Shown: positions 1 to 8,108 of the stretch, piece by piece
Numbering within the stretch: position 1 is the stretch's first letter
How the letters are laid out: the number at the start of each line of letters is the position of its first letter
NCBI GenBank assembly: GCA_048463395.1
Contig: DBFWPL010000021.1
Span: forward strand, 1-64,000
Reading direction: 5' to 3'
DNA: 64,000 nucleotides
Source: JAGAJR01 sp048463395
GTDB lineage: Bacteria > Pseudomonadota > Alphaproteobacteria > RF32 > CAG-239
The notes under the pieces: generated by a model
Told to the model about the DNA's origin: nothing
What the model saw: the letters and a program-made list of their open reading frames with translations, nothing else
Database searches by the model: none
Program-made: the position numbers and the translations under genes

Positions 1-90
1 AAGTCTTTTTTTTTTTTTGCAACAAAAAAGTGTGGCAAAATGTTCTTTTAATATTTCTGTTACATTTTAAAAAGGGGAAAATGACATAAA

Positions 91-116
91 AAATCCCCTC
101 AATTTGAGGGGATTTT
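91..116 (-). terminator. Intrinsic terminator of the trxB-side operon
   Basis: A perfect inverted repeat (AATCCCCTCAA / TTGAGGGGATT) is followed on the minus strand by a T-rich run. It lies just past the stop codon of the small Cys-rich gene and would end the trxB transcript. Positions 1-90 hold no gene that I can see. Confidence 0.8.
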
Positions 117-119
117 GGA

Positions 120-377
120 TTAATTGCAGGTTTTGATAGCTTCATACAGAATTTTGTAAGTTTCAGCGGTTTTTTCTGCCGTATAAGTTCGGCCTTCAAT
201 TAATGTTTTGCAAAGTTCAAAGGCCATCTCCTTATCACTGATGCCGTGGCTTCCGCATTCACAACCACAGTTGCATCTGCAAGTACATTCTTTTCCTTCC
301 CGGCATCCGCAGGTGCAATTTTCATCACAGCCGCAACCGCAGGAACATTTGTTTTTTTCACTATGACAATTACACAT
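120..377 (-). CDS. Small Cys-rich protein, probable metal binder
   Basis: An 85-residue protein. The first 45 residues are packed with Cys in C-x-C, C-G-C and C-x-C-G-C arrangements; the last 40 residues are an ordinary helical segment with no Cys until C84. The layout is metallothionein-like but matches no family I can name. The start has AAGGA upstream. It lies 26 bp after trxB with no terminator between, so the two are probably co-transcribed. A second small protein with the same D-x-x-C-x-C style motif lies just upstream of trxB at 1458-1631. Metal binding or a redox link to thioredoxin reductase is inference. Confidence 0.7.
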   Translation of the reverse strand: MCNCHSEKNKCSCGCGCDENCTCGCREGKECTCRCNCGCECGSHGISDKEMAFELCKTLIEGRTYTAEKTAETYKILYEAIKTCN

Positions 378-403
378 TTCAGTTCAATCCTTGTGGTTTG
401 TTA

Positions 404-1342
404 TTAAAGTCTGCTTAAGTATCGTTCTGCTTCTAAAGCAGCCATACATCCGCTTCCGGCAGCGACAACGGCTTGTCGGAATTTTGCGTTTTGGACGTCT
501 CCTGCCGCAAAAATTCCGGGAACGTTGGTTTGGCAACTATCCGGTTTGGTTATAATATAACCTTCGGAATCTAAGTCAAGCTGTCCTTTAAATAAATCAG
601 TATTCGGATGGTGGCCGATGGCAATGAAAACGCCGTCGATGTTAATGGTTTTTATGGTGTCCGTTTTGACATTTTTCAGTTTTAAGGCAGTTACGCCGCG
701 GGGATTGTCCGAACCGATAATGTCTTCTACCACGGAATCCCATTCGATAATGATTTTTTTATTGTTAAAAAGTTTTTCCTGCATGGTTTTATCTGCCCGA
801 AGCTGGTCTCTGCGGTGTACCAATGTTACTGTGTTGGCAAAGTTGGTTAAATAAAGGGCTTCTTCAACAGCGGAATTTCCGCCGCCGATAACGGCGACAT
901 CCCGATTGCGATAAAAGAAACCGTCGCAGGTAGCACAAGCCGACACACCGAATCCTCTGAATTTTTCTTCATTTTTTAATCCCAGCCAACGGGCGGAAGC
1001 CCCGGTGGAAATGATGATTGTCTGACCGGTGAACACATGACTGTTTTCGGAACTGCAATAAAACGGAGATTTTGACAAGTCTATTTCCGTTATGGTGTCT
1101 TCAACAATCCGGACGCCGATTTTTTCGGCTTGTTCTTTCATCTTCAGCATTAATTCGCCGCCGTTTACGGGTTGAGGGAAACCCGGAAAATTTTCGACGT
1201 CGGTGGTTATGGTCAGTTGTCCGCCGATTTGCGGTCCGGCAACCAAAACCGGATTTAATCCTGCTCTGGCGGCATAAATGCCGGCGGTGTATCCGGCCGG
1301 TCCGGAGCCGATGATGAGGACTTTGGTGTTAAATTCAGCCAT
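404..1342 (-). CDS. trxB: Thioredoxin reductase
   Basis: A 312-residue flavoprotein that uses NADPH to reduce thioredoxin in the cytoplasm. It has the FAD-binding GSGPAG at 12-17, the NADPH-binding GGGNSA at 153-158, the redox-active CATC at 136-139 and a C-terminal GD motif that binds FAD. Length is normal for the low-Mr class. AGGAG precedes the ATG. A promoter (TTGAAA-N17-TACTTT) sits 28 bp upstream of the start, and the next gene downstream is the Cys-rich protein at 120-377. Confidence 0.96.
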   Translation of the reverse strand: MAEFNTKVLIIGSGPAGYTAGIYAARAGLNPVLVAGPQIGGQLTITTDVENFPGFPQPVNGGELMLKMKEQAEKIGVRIVEDTITEIDLSKSPFYCSSENSHVFTGQTIIISTGASARWLGLKNEEKFRGFGVSACATCDGFFYRNRDVAVIGGGNSAVEEALYLTNFANTVTLVHRRDQLRADKTMQEKLFNNKKIIIEWDSVVEDIIGSDNPRGVTALKLKNVKTDTIKTINIDGVFIAIGHHPNTDLFKGQLDLDSEGYIITKPDSCQTNVPGIFAAGDVQNAKFRQAVVAAGSGCMAALEAERYLSRL

Positions 1343-1369
1343 GGTAACTACTCCTGTGTTTTTGTTCTT

Positions 1370-1398
1370 AAAGTACAGCCTGAGAGTATATTTTTCAA
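1370..1398 (-). promoter_or_regulatory. Probable trxB promoter
   Basis: On the minus strand, TTGAAA (1393-1398) and TACTTT (1370-1375) are separated by 17 bp, just past the terminator of the upstream small gene. Confidence 0.55.
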
Positions 1399-1409
1399 GA
1401 GATATAAAA

Positions 1410-1439
1410 AATACTCCTCAACATAAATTGAAGAGTATT
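1410..1439 (-). terminator. Terminator between the 57-aa gene and trxB
   Basis: The stem AATACTC..TCAA / TTGA.GAGTATT has T runs on both sides. It follows the stop codon of the 57-aa Cys-containing gene on the minus strand. Confidence 0.7.
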
Positions 1440-1457
1440 TTTTTGTGTTTTGACGGA

Positions 1458-1631
1458 TTATTTGTTATTGGTGTCAGAACCGTTGCTGTTTGCTTTTTTG
1501 TCAGGTGCGGAATCAAAGTCGTGTTTGAGATTGTTTGGGTAAGAACAACCGCAGTTGTCATCGTCGCTGCAATCGCATTTTTTCGCATAATCGTAATGAT
1601 AAGTTGTGTTAGGGCTGTTATCCTCAGACAT
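1458..1631 (-). CDS. 57-aa small acidic Cys-cluster protein
   Basis: A short gene with an AGGAGG ribosome site 5-6 bases before the ATG, so translation is well supported. The protein is hydrophilic and Asp/Asn-rich, with one central cluster CDCSDDDNCGC at residues 19-29. That cluster resembles the CGCDENCTCGC segment of the Cys-rich protein downstream of trxB. It has its own promoter (1683-1710) and terminator (1410-1439). The family is not recognised. Metal binding is a guess from the alternating Cys and Asp. Confidence 0.65.
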   Translation of the reverse strand: MSEDNSPNTTYHYDYAKKCDCSDDDNCGCSYPNNLKHDFDSAPDKKANSNGSDTNNK

Positions 1632-1656
1632 CTTTTCCTCCTAAATACATAAAATT

Positions 1657-1682
1657 AAAGCAGACTCCTCAGGATCTGCTTT
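1657..1682 (-). terminator. Hairpin after greA
   Basis: AAAGCAGA / TCTGCTTT pair around a short loop. Downstream on the minus strand the tract is only moderately T-rich, so termination may be partial. It overlaps the likely start of the 57-aa gene's transcript. Confidence 0.55.
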
Positions 1683-1710
1683 AATATATTTACGAAACGG
1701 GAAATTACAA
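1683..1710 (-). promoter_or_regulatory. Probable promoter of the 57-aa gene
   Basis: TTGTAA (1705-1710) and TATATT (1683-1688) are spaced 16 bp on the minus strand, just past the greA stop codon. Confidence 0.45.
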
Positions 1711-1715
1711 GAAGC

Positions 1716-2189
1716 TTACTTGTAAATAACTTCTAAAATTTCAAAAGATTTTTTGCCGCCCGGAGCCATATATTCGGCAATGTCTCCGACTTCTTTGCCG
1801 ATAAGAGCCTTGGCGAGAGGCGAGGACAGGGAAATACGGTTTTTGTTGATGTCTGCTTCATAGTCCCCGACAATTTGGTAGCTTTGTTCTTTATCATTAT
1901 CCTCGTCAACCACGACAACGGTTGCTCCAAAGCGAATGATGTCTCCGTTGTTTTGGGAAGGATCAATTACCTGAGCTCTGCTGACAACAGCTTCCAGTTC
2001 CTGAATCCGTCCCTCAATAAAACTTTGTTTTTCTTTGGCGGCGGAATATTCCGCATTTTCAGATAAATCACCGTGGGAACGGGCTTCGGCAATGGCGGCG
2101 ATAATGTTCGGCCGGTCGACGGCTTTCAGGTTTTTTAATTCTTGTTCCAAAGCGATAAAACCATTTTTTGTTAAAGGGAATTTATCCAT
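1716..2189 (-). CDS. greA: Transcription elongation factor GreA
   Basis: GreA enters the RNA polymerase secondary channel and stimulates cleavage of backtracked RNA. The protein has the N-terminal coiled coil with the acidic tip (DLSENAEYSAAKEKQ) and the C-terminal FKBP-like domain. An upstream ATG exists at 2207, but the ATG at 2189 has GGAG 7 bases ahead and gives 157 residues, the family norm, starting MDKFPLTKNG. The gene has a promoter at 2317-2344 and a leader of about 120 nt containing a hairpin. Confidence 0.95.
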   Translation of the reverse strand: MDKFPLTKNGFIALEQELKNLKAVDRPNIIAAIAEARSHGDLSENAEYSAAKEKQSFIEGRIQELEAVVSRAQVIDPSQNNGDIIRFGATVVVVDEDNDKEQSYQIVGDYEADINKNRISLSSPLAKALIGKEVGDIAEYMAPGGKKSFEILEVIYK

Positions 2190-2262
2190 TTCTTTACTCC
2201 AATACAAGACCTTGCTGAAAAGTTTAATTCAGTCGGGAAAGTTTAAAAAAGTTAGAAAAATT

Positions 2263-2294
2263 AGACTGCGAAGGGAAAATCCCGTTCACAGTCT
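2263..2294 (-). promoter_or_regulatory. Hairpin with T-rich tract in the greA leader (possible attenuator)
   Basis: An imperfect inverted repeat (AGACTG..GAA.GGGA / TCCC.TTC.CAGTCT) lies between the greA promoter and start codon. On the minus strand it is followed by a T-rich tract (2245-2262). It may terminate part of the greA transcripts. Confidence 0.5.
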
Positions 2295-2316
2295 GTTTGT
2301 TTGTGTTAATAATTTA

Positions 2317-2344
2317 ACTATACCATATAAAAAAAATACTGCAA
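2317..2344 (-). promoter_or_regulatory. Probable greA promoter
   Basis: TTGCAG (2339-2344) and TATAGT (2317-2322) with a 16-bp spacer on the minus strand, about 130 bp before the greA start. Confidence 0.6.
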
Positions 2345-2375
2345 GCAAAATATTCTGTTATAAAATCGGTATATT

Positions 2376-2404
2376 TTGTATACAAAAAGGATAGGGATGA
2401 TAAT
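2376..2404 (+). promoter_or_regulatory. Probable promoter of the DUF3015 gene
   Basis: TTGTAT (2376-2381) and GATAAT (2399-2404) with a 17-bp spacer, 35 bp before the start codon. It diverges from the greA promoter. Confidence 0.5.
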
Positions 2405-2439
2405 CTTGTCTGCGTAAATTTTATTTATGGAGACTTGTA

Positions 2440-2895
2440 ATGAAAAAAATTTATCTGGCATCTCTTATTTGTGGTGCAATGATGTTATCTTCCAATGCCG
2501 GTGCGGTTGACAGTACAGGCTGCGGTTTGGGTTCAATGGCATGGCGTGGACAGTCCGGTCCGGTTGCTCAGGTTTTGGCCGTAACAACCAACGGTTTGTT
2601 CTTTACACAGACGTTTGGTATTACATTCGGTACTTCCGGTTGTGATCCGAACGGACGTATTTCTGGCGGAACAGGCAGAATGACTCTGGCTTTTCTGGAA
2701 AACAATTTGGAACAGTATGCCATGGATGCTGCTGCCGGTCATGGTGAGACAATTGAGACTCTTGCCGGTATTTTGAATATGGACAGTGAAACTCTGGGTG
2801 CTAAATCCAAACAGAATTTTGCTTTCTTATTTGAAAATGAAAATGCAGATGCTGTTGATGTTACATTGAGATTGTTTCAGGTAATCGAAGCATAA
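2440..2895 (+). CDS. DUF3015 family secreted protein
   Basis: A 151-residue exported protein. The signal peptide runs to A22 (..NAGA|V). The mature protein carries the family signature: GCGLGS near its start, a Q-V-L-A-x-T-T-N segment, and QTFGITFGTSGC. Two Cys flank the core and may form a disulphide. DUF3015 proteins are periplasmic or outer-membrane associated and of unknown function. GGAG sits 7 bases before the ATG. It is a single-gene unit with its own promoter and terminator. Confidence 0.85.
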   Translation: MKKIYLASLICGAMMLSSNAGAVDSTGCGLGSMAWRGQSGPVAQVLAVTTNGLFFTQTFGITFGTSGCDPNGRISGGTGRMTLAFLENNLEQYAMDAAAGHGETIETLAGILNMDSETLGAKSKQNFAFLFENENADAVDVTLRLFQVIEA

Positions 2896-2907
2896 TTTGT
2901 TAGGGAA

Positions 2908-2945
2908 AAGGCTGTCTTATCTATTTGTTAAGACAGCCTTTTTTT
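2908..2945 (+). terminator. Terminator of the DUF3015 gene
   Basis: AAGGCTGTCTTA / TAAGACAGCCTT followed by a T run. The T run reaches to 7 bases before the next start codon. Confidence 0.85.
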
Positions 2946-2952
2946 GTATAAA

Positions 2953-4764
2953 ATGCGGATATTTTTTCTTATAGCTTTTTTTCTTTTTTGTATTCCGGCC
3001 GCGAATGCGGAAATCATTTTGTCTGAAGACGAGGCGTGGTTAAGTCTGGTGCATTATCGTCCGAAACGCTTTGGAGGTTATGAAAGTACGGTTGATTCTG
3101 AGACTTTTTTTCTGAGTTCGGAAGGAAAGGCGAATCCTCAGGCCGAGCTTGAAGCGACGATTGCCTTGTTTAACTCCGGAGATGAGGAAAAAAAATGTTT
3201 GTTTCCGGCTCGTTATAAGTTTTTAAAATCCCGGGGAGTTGACTTGGAAAATTTTCCGAAATGCAAAGATTATGAAGAGTTTTATAAAGATTTGCGTCCG
3301 GCCGGGGTTACGCTTTTGTTTACAAACGCCTATATGAATAATCCGTCGTCATTGTTCGGGCACACGCTTTTGCGAATAGACACGGGGAGAAAAGGAACGC
3401 AGCTTTTGGCTCACGGAGCCAATTACGGAGCTTTTACCGCCGGACAGGAAAACAGTGTGTTGTTTGCGGTTTTAGGTTTGACCGGAGGATATTACGGCGG
3501 TTTTACGGTTAAGCCTTATTATGATATTATCAATACTTATAACAATATTGAAAACAGGGATATTTGGGAATTTAATTTGGATTTGACACCTCAAGAACTG
3601 GATTTTTTTGTGGCTCATTTGTGGGAAATCGGGCATACGCAGACCAAATATTATTTCTTTACGCAAAACTGCTCTTATATGTTGATGGAAACTTTGGACG
3701 CGGTTCGTCCGTCGCTGCATTTGGCTGACGAATTTCCGGCTCAGACCATTCCTCTGGACACGATTAAAGCGGTTGTTTCCCGTCCGGATTTGGTAAAAAG
3801 CGTGAATTATCGTCCGTCCCGTCAGGCAAAAATTATTTATCGGGTTTCGCAGATGAGCAATACCCAATATGAGGCTTTTTTGGAAGCGGTTAAAAATCAA
3901 AATTGGGCTTTGGACGGGTTGAATGATGATGAAAAAGCCGATGTTTTGGAAACGGCTTATCAATATATTCAGTACCAATATGTGGCGAAGGATTTGGAAC
4001 TCGGGGATTATCGCAAGCGAAGTTTCAAGGCTTTAACCGCCCGCAATAAAATTGACGTTAAGGAGTATTTTGAAGAGCTTAAAGAGGGTAAAAGTCCGGC
4101 GGAAGCTCATGATTCAATGCGGGCATCGGTCGGTTTCGGCGTTCGTAACGGAGATGGTTTTCAGGAAATAGCTTATCGTCCGGCGTATAATTCTTTGACG
4201 GATGACAGTTACGGGATGTTGTCGGGGGCGGAAATCAATTTTTTGAATATTTCTGCCCGTCATTATGATCGCAAGGACAATTATGTTTTGCAAAATTTTG
4301 ATTTGGTCGGAATTAAATCTCTGTTTCCGTTTAATGATATGTTTTTTCCTTTTTCTTATAATATTGAAGCGGGCATTCAGAGGGAAATGAATCCGCAGAC
4401 GGAAAAAGAGGGATATGTTTTTAATCTGGTTGTCGGCGGCGGAGTATCCTATAACATTACCGATAATCTTCTGGCTTATGCATTGTTGAACAATCACTTG
4501 GCTTATGGCGGTTTTGTTCCGCATAACCAATGGGCGGGATTGGGCTTTGTCGGCGGAATTTACGGCAATTGGGGAAAAGTCCGTCTGTTGGCTGAGGCTG
4601 AGAAAGTTTTGGCTACGAATCGTTTTGCAGATAAAATGAAATATAAAATCGAGGCAGCATACGGTTTAAGCAGAAATACGGCAATTGCGTTGAATTACAC
4701 TTATCATCAAAACCACGGACATGATTTGGATGAGACCATGATTTCCTTAAGACAGCATTTTTGA
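2953..4764 (+). CDS. Lnb-like DUF4105 protein with C-terminal barrel-like domain
   Basis: 603 residues. A signal peptide (to A19) precedes a periplasmic DUF4105 domain with the conserved SLFGHTLLRID (H137) and QNCSY (C240), the His and Cys expected of the thiol-peptidase-like family that includes the lipoprotein acyltransferase Lnb. The last 200 residues are rich in alternating aromatic strands and end in Phe, typical of an outer-membrane barrel. The ATG at 2953 gives a clean signal peptide; a TTG at 2944 lies in the preceding terminator's T run. No Shine-Dalgarno site is visible. The substrate is unknown. Confidence 0.8.
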   Translation: MRIFFLIAFFLFCIPAANAEIILSEDEAWLSLVHYRPKRFGGYESTVDSETFFLSSEGKANPQAELEATIALFNSGDEEKKCLFPARYKFLKSRGVDLENFPKCKDYEEFYKDLRPAGVTLLFTNAYMNNPSSLFGHTLLRIDTGRKGTQLLAHGANYGAFTAGQENSVLFAVLGLTGGYYGGFTVKPYYDIINTYNNIENRDIWEFNLDLTPQELDFFVAHLWEIGHTQTKYYFFTQNCSYMLMETLDAVRPSLHLADEFPAQTIPLDTIKAVVSRPDLVKSVNYRPSRQAKIIYRVSQMSNTQYEAFLEAVKNQNWALDGLNDDEKADVLETAYQYIQYQYVAKDLELGDYRKRSFKALTARNKIDVKEYFEELKEGKSPAEAHDSMRASVGFGVRNGDGFQEIAYRPAYNSLTDDSYGMLSGAEINFLNISARHYDRKDNYVLQNFDLVGIKSLFPFNDMFFPFSYNIEAGIQREMNPQTEKEGYVFNLVVGGGVSYNITDNLLAYALLNNHLAYGGFVPHNQWAGLGFVGGIYGNWGKVRLLAEAEKVLATNRFADKMKYKIEAAYGLSRNTAIALNYTYHQNHGHDLDETMISLRQHF

Positions 4765-4766
4765 TT

Positions 4767-5522
4767 TTAACGGCTGGAGGGATATAAGCTTATCCGGCGT
4801 GGCGGAATGTTTTCCTTCGCTTGAAGCTGAGGTTCCTGAACGGCTTGAGGAATGGCGTTGACGGAAGCGGCAAATTCTCTGGCTTTTTCTTTGTGTCCGG
4901 CACCATTGGCTTCTACCTGCAGGTTGGCTCCCGAATTTAAGTTTCCGACAAGATAGGTATATTGTTTTTCTTCATCGTCATAAGCCAAAAAGGAACTGTT
5001 GTTAATGATAATCAGTTTAAAGCGTTCCAACGGAAGTTTTTGTTTGTTCAGGGATAAAATTTCAGGGTTCAGGGTGTTTTCCGGATTGGATTTTTGAATA
5101 ATCAAACTGTCGGTATGTGAAATGTCATCCGGATTTTGGCTGAAATTAAATCCCAGACGGTGCCCGTCTCCGGTTTTGGTGCCCTGAACGGCGAGAGAAT
5201 CCGGTTGTTGAATTTGTTTTACGGAGTTTTCAAATTCTTGAGAGAGTTTTTTGGAAGCTTTAGACAAGGTTTGATCTTTTTCAATGGCTTCCATAACCGG
5301 AGTTATCGAGTTGAGGAAATTTCCCATCATCTCTTCAACGGACTTGGTAATTTGCGGAATGACCTCTTCAAAAGTTTTATTCATCTCATTAACGGAATTA
5401 ATCATGTCTTCATTGCTTTTTTGCAGGGCTTTTTCAATATCGGGGGTGATTAAGTCGTCGTTTTGTGCCATGGCTGTTGCCGAGGTCAGAAGAAAAGATA
5501 AAATAAACAAGCTTGTTTTCAT
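4767..5522 (-). CDS. Secreted protein of unknown function
   Basis: 251 residues. The chosen ATG gives a clear signal peptide (MKTSLFILSFLLTSATAMAQ) and has AAGG upstream; a longer frame to 5585 would bury it. The mature N-terminal half is helical with charged heptads (coiled-coil-like), and the rest is polar with no motif that I recognise. It converges on the DUF4105 gene, with only 2 bp between the stop codons and no terminator visible. Periplasmic location is inferred from the signal peptide. Confidence 0.6.
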   Translation of the reverse strand: MKTSLFILSFLLTSATAMAQNDDLITPDIEKALQKSNEDMINSVNEMNKTFEEVIPQITKSVEEMMGNFLNSITPVMEAIEKDQTLSKASKKLSQEFENSVKQIQQPDSLAVQGTKTGDGHRLGFNFSQNPDDISHTDSLIIQKSNPENTLNPEILSLNKQKLPLERFKLIIINNSSFLAYDDEEKQYTYLVGNLNSGANLQVEANGAGHKEKAREFAASVNAIPQAVQEPQLQAKENIPPRRISLYPSSR

Positions 5523-5657
5523 GATAACTGCCTTTTCAGATGGTTTGTCCGAGATGAATTTAATGTAAAATATAACGGAAAGCAATATATATTCCAGTTG
5601 ATTTTTTGGATATATGCGTTATTCTGGCTGCAATTGCCAAAATGAAAGGATATGAAA

Positions 5658-6110
5658 ATGTTAAGAGAAGACTTACAAAAAGCTTTGAAAGAATCTATGT
5701 TGAACAAAGATATGAATACGGTTGCCGCCGTTCGGCTGATTATTGCCGGCATGAAGGAAAAAGATGTGGATGCCAGAGGTAAGGGGTTGAAAGAAGCCTC
5801 TGAAGCCGAGCTGCTGTCCATGATGCAAGGAATGATTAAACAACGCCGGGATTCAATTAAAATGTATGTTGACGGTAATCGTCAAGATTTGGCCGACAAG
5901 GAACAGAATGAAATCAACGTGATTGAGAAGTTTCTGCCAAAGCAGATGAGCGATGCTGAAATCGAAACTGTCGTGAAGGCGATTATTGCTGAGACCGGTG
6001 CTGCTTCCATGAAAGATATGGGCAAGGTTATGGGCTCTTTGAAAAGCAAATATGCCGGTCAGCTGGATATGGGAAAGGCTAACGGCATTATTAAGTCTTT
6101 GCTGGGTTAG
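5658..6110 (+). CDS. GatB/YqeY domain protein
   Basis: A 150-residue protein that matches the YqeY family along its whole length, including EKFLPKQMS in the middle and the C-terminal (M)GKVMGSLK and GKANGIIKSLL segments. YqeY resembles the tail of the GatB amidotransferase subunit; its role is not settled. Two ATGs lie 6 bp apart. AAAGGA is 7 bases before the second (5658) but only 1 base before the first, so the second is chosen. It heads the dnaG-rpoD block, 13 bp before dnaG. Confidence 0.9.
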   Translation: MLREDLQKALKESMLNKDMNTVAAVRLIIAGMKEKDVDARGKGLKEASEAELLSMMQGMIKQRRDSIKMYVDGNRQDLADKEQNEINVIEKFLPKQMSDAEIETVVKAIIAETGAASMKDMGKVMGSLKSKYAGQLDMGKANGIIKSLLG

Positions 6111-6123
6111 TTTCGGGCTGTAA

Positions 6124-7932
6124 ATGACGGACTTACAAAAATTCTGTGATGAATTGCGGGCGAAAATATCGATTGTCGATGTTGTCGGAGCGAAAGTAAA
6201 TCTTGTTCGCAAAGGGCGGGAGTATCAAGCCTGTTGCCCTTTTCACAACGAAAAAACGCCGTCATTTACGGTAAACGAAACCAAGGGATTTTACCATTGT
6301 TTCGGATGCGGAGCCCATGGCGATATTATTAAATTTGAGATGGACGCCAATAATCTTTCTTTTTTGGAGGCCATTGAAAAATTGGCTAATAAAATCGGGC
6401 TTCCGGTTCCGAAAATGTCCCGAGAGCAAAGTGAAGAGAATGAAAAACGGGCTTCGCTTTATGACATTATGGAGCTGGCGGTTAAGTTTTTTGAAAAGAA
6501 CCTGCGGCTTCCGGTAGGAGCTCACGGGCTGGAATATCTTTATCACCGCGGTTTTGATGATGAAATTATCTCTAAGTTTCGGTTGGGATATGCTCCTGCC
6601 AACAACGGTTTGTATGCTTTATTAAAATCAAAAGGCATTGCCGAACGGGAAATGGGAGATTTGGGGCTGGTCTCTTTGGCTTCCGATAACACCTCCAAAC
6701 GAACGTTCGATTTTTTCAGAGATCGGGTGATTATTCCGATTTTTGACAAGAAAGGACGGCCGATTGCTTTTGGCGGACGGGTGATGAATGACGGACAGCC
6801 GAAATATCTTAATTCTCCGGAAACGCCGATTTTTAACAAAAGGCGGATTTTATATAATATGAATAATGCCCGTGATTATGGGTATGCCGAGAAAAATATT
6901 CTTATCTGCGAAGGATATATGGACGTTATCGCTTTGGACAAGTACGGTTTCCACAATGCGGTTGCTCCGTTGGGAACGGCGTTGACGGAAGAACAAATTC
7001 AGGAAGCCTGGAAAGTTTGCAATGAACCGACTTGTTGTTTTGACGGGGATGGTGCCGGAGTTCGGGCGGCAATGCGTTCTGCCGACAGAGTGCTTCCAAT
7101 CCTGAAACCTGGAAATTCTCTGAAATTCTTGTTCCTTCCCGACAAGCAGGATCCAGATGAGTTTTTGAAAGCCAAGGGGCGAGATGCTTTTATTGAGTTT
7201 TCCCAAACGACACTTCCTTTAAAGGATATTTTGTGGTGGAAGAATGTTGAAGGACAGGATGTTTCTACGCCGGAGCACAAGGCTTTGGTGGAAAAGAACA
7301 TTAAAGAAGAAGTCTCTAAGATAGCTGACGAAACAGTTCGCAACTATTATGTGCAGGAAATGCAGAACCGGATTTATAATGAATTGGGCCGCGGATATTG
7401 GAAAAAGCAGTCCTTTGTTCCGCAAGGTAAGAAGCCTTTCCGGGCAGAGAGGAAAGTTTCCGCAGAGCGGCCGAAGGTCAGTCTGGACGAACTGGTAGTT
7501 AAGTTTGTTTTGGCGGCGATGATGTATTATCCGGAATTGATTGCTGAATACGAAGAAAAAATGTCGATGTTTGAATTTCCAAATCCCGTTTTGCAGACTC
7601 TTTTTGACAAAATGGTGGAGATTTATATCGACAATTCCGAGTATGATCGGGAAAATATGATAAAAGCTTTGGAAACAGAAGGTTTTGGAAAAGAAATCGG
7701 GACGTTGTGGGAACTCAAGATGTTTCGACAGCAAAATCCTTATATTACCAAAATTCGGGAAGAAATAGACATGAAAATTGTCGAAGTTCAGCTCCGGCAG
7801 CTGGAAAACGAAATCAGAGAGTGTTTACGGGTAATTGAAACCTCCGAGTCGTTTCCGGAAGAAACTTATCAACACTACGAGTCTCTGAAAAAAGAAAAAG
7901 ATGCTTTGTTAAATACACAAAATTTTAATTAA
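6124..7932 (+). CDS. dnaG: DNA primase
   Basis: 602 residues. Makes RNA primers for the replisome. The N-terminal zinc ribbon is complete (C38, H41, C59, C62 in CPFH...HCFGC). The TOPRIM core has the catalytic EGYMD (about 262-266) and the DGDGAG metal motif (about 307-312). The C-terminal region is charged and helical, as in helicase-binding domains. The order yqeY-dnaG-rpoD matches the macromolecular synthesis operon of many alphaproteobacteria. The upstream ribosome site is weak. Confidence 0.96.
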   Translation: MTDLQKFCDELRAKISIVDVVGAKVNLVRKGREYQACCPFHNEKTPSFTVNETKGFYHCFGCGAHGDIIKFEMDANNLSFLEAIEKLANKIGLPVPKMSREQSEENEKRASLYDIMELAVKFFEKNLRLPVGAHGLEYLYHRGFDDEIISKFRLGYAPANNGLYALLKSKGIAEREMGDLGLVSLASDNTSKRTFDFFRDRVIIPIFDKKGRPIAFGGRVMNDGQPKYLNSPETPIFNKRRILYNMNNARDYGYAEKNILICEGYMDVIALDKYGFHNAVAPLGTALTEEQIQEAWKVCNEPTCCFDGDGAGVRAAMRSADRVLPILKPGNSLKFLFLPDKQDPDEFLKAKGRDAFIEFSQTTLPLKDILWWKNVEGQDVSTPEHKALVEKNIKEEVSKIADETVRNYYVQEMQNRIYNELGRGYWKKQSFVPQGKKPFRAERKVSAERPKVSLDELVVKFVLAAMMYYPELIAEYEEKMSMFEFPNPVLQTLFDKMVEIYIDNSEYDRENMIKALETEGFGKEIGTLWELKMFRQQNPYITKIREEIDMKIVEVQLRQLENEIRECLRVIETSESFPEETYQHYESLKKEKDALLNTQNFN

Positions 7933-8011
7933 TTTCATATATAAAATCCTTAAAAACAGCAGGTTTGCGATTTTTTGGCGGATATAAGGGATTATATTTG
8001 CAAACCAGGTG

Positions 8012-8040
8012 TTGACAAACGGCTGATAAATAATTAAAAG
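8012..8040 (+). promoter_or_regulatory. Probable rpoD promoter
   Basis: TTGACA (8012-8017) and TAAAAG (8035-8040) with a 17-bp spacer in the 176-bp gap before rpoD. The same two hexamers at the same spacing occur at 13889-13917. Confidence 0.5.
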
Positions 8041-8108
8041 TTTGCTAGCTAGCAATTTATATTATGGGCTTTCCGTGCCCATGAAAAATCGATTTTTTAA
8101 GGAATGTT

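Noticed and set aside
1278..1652. 124-aa plus-strand frame across the trxB upstream region
   Set aside because: It is antisense to trxB and the 57-aa gene, which have promoters and ribosome sites.
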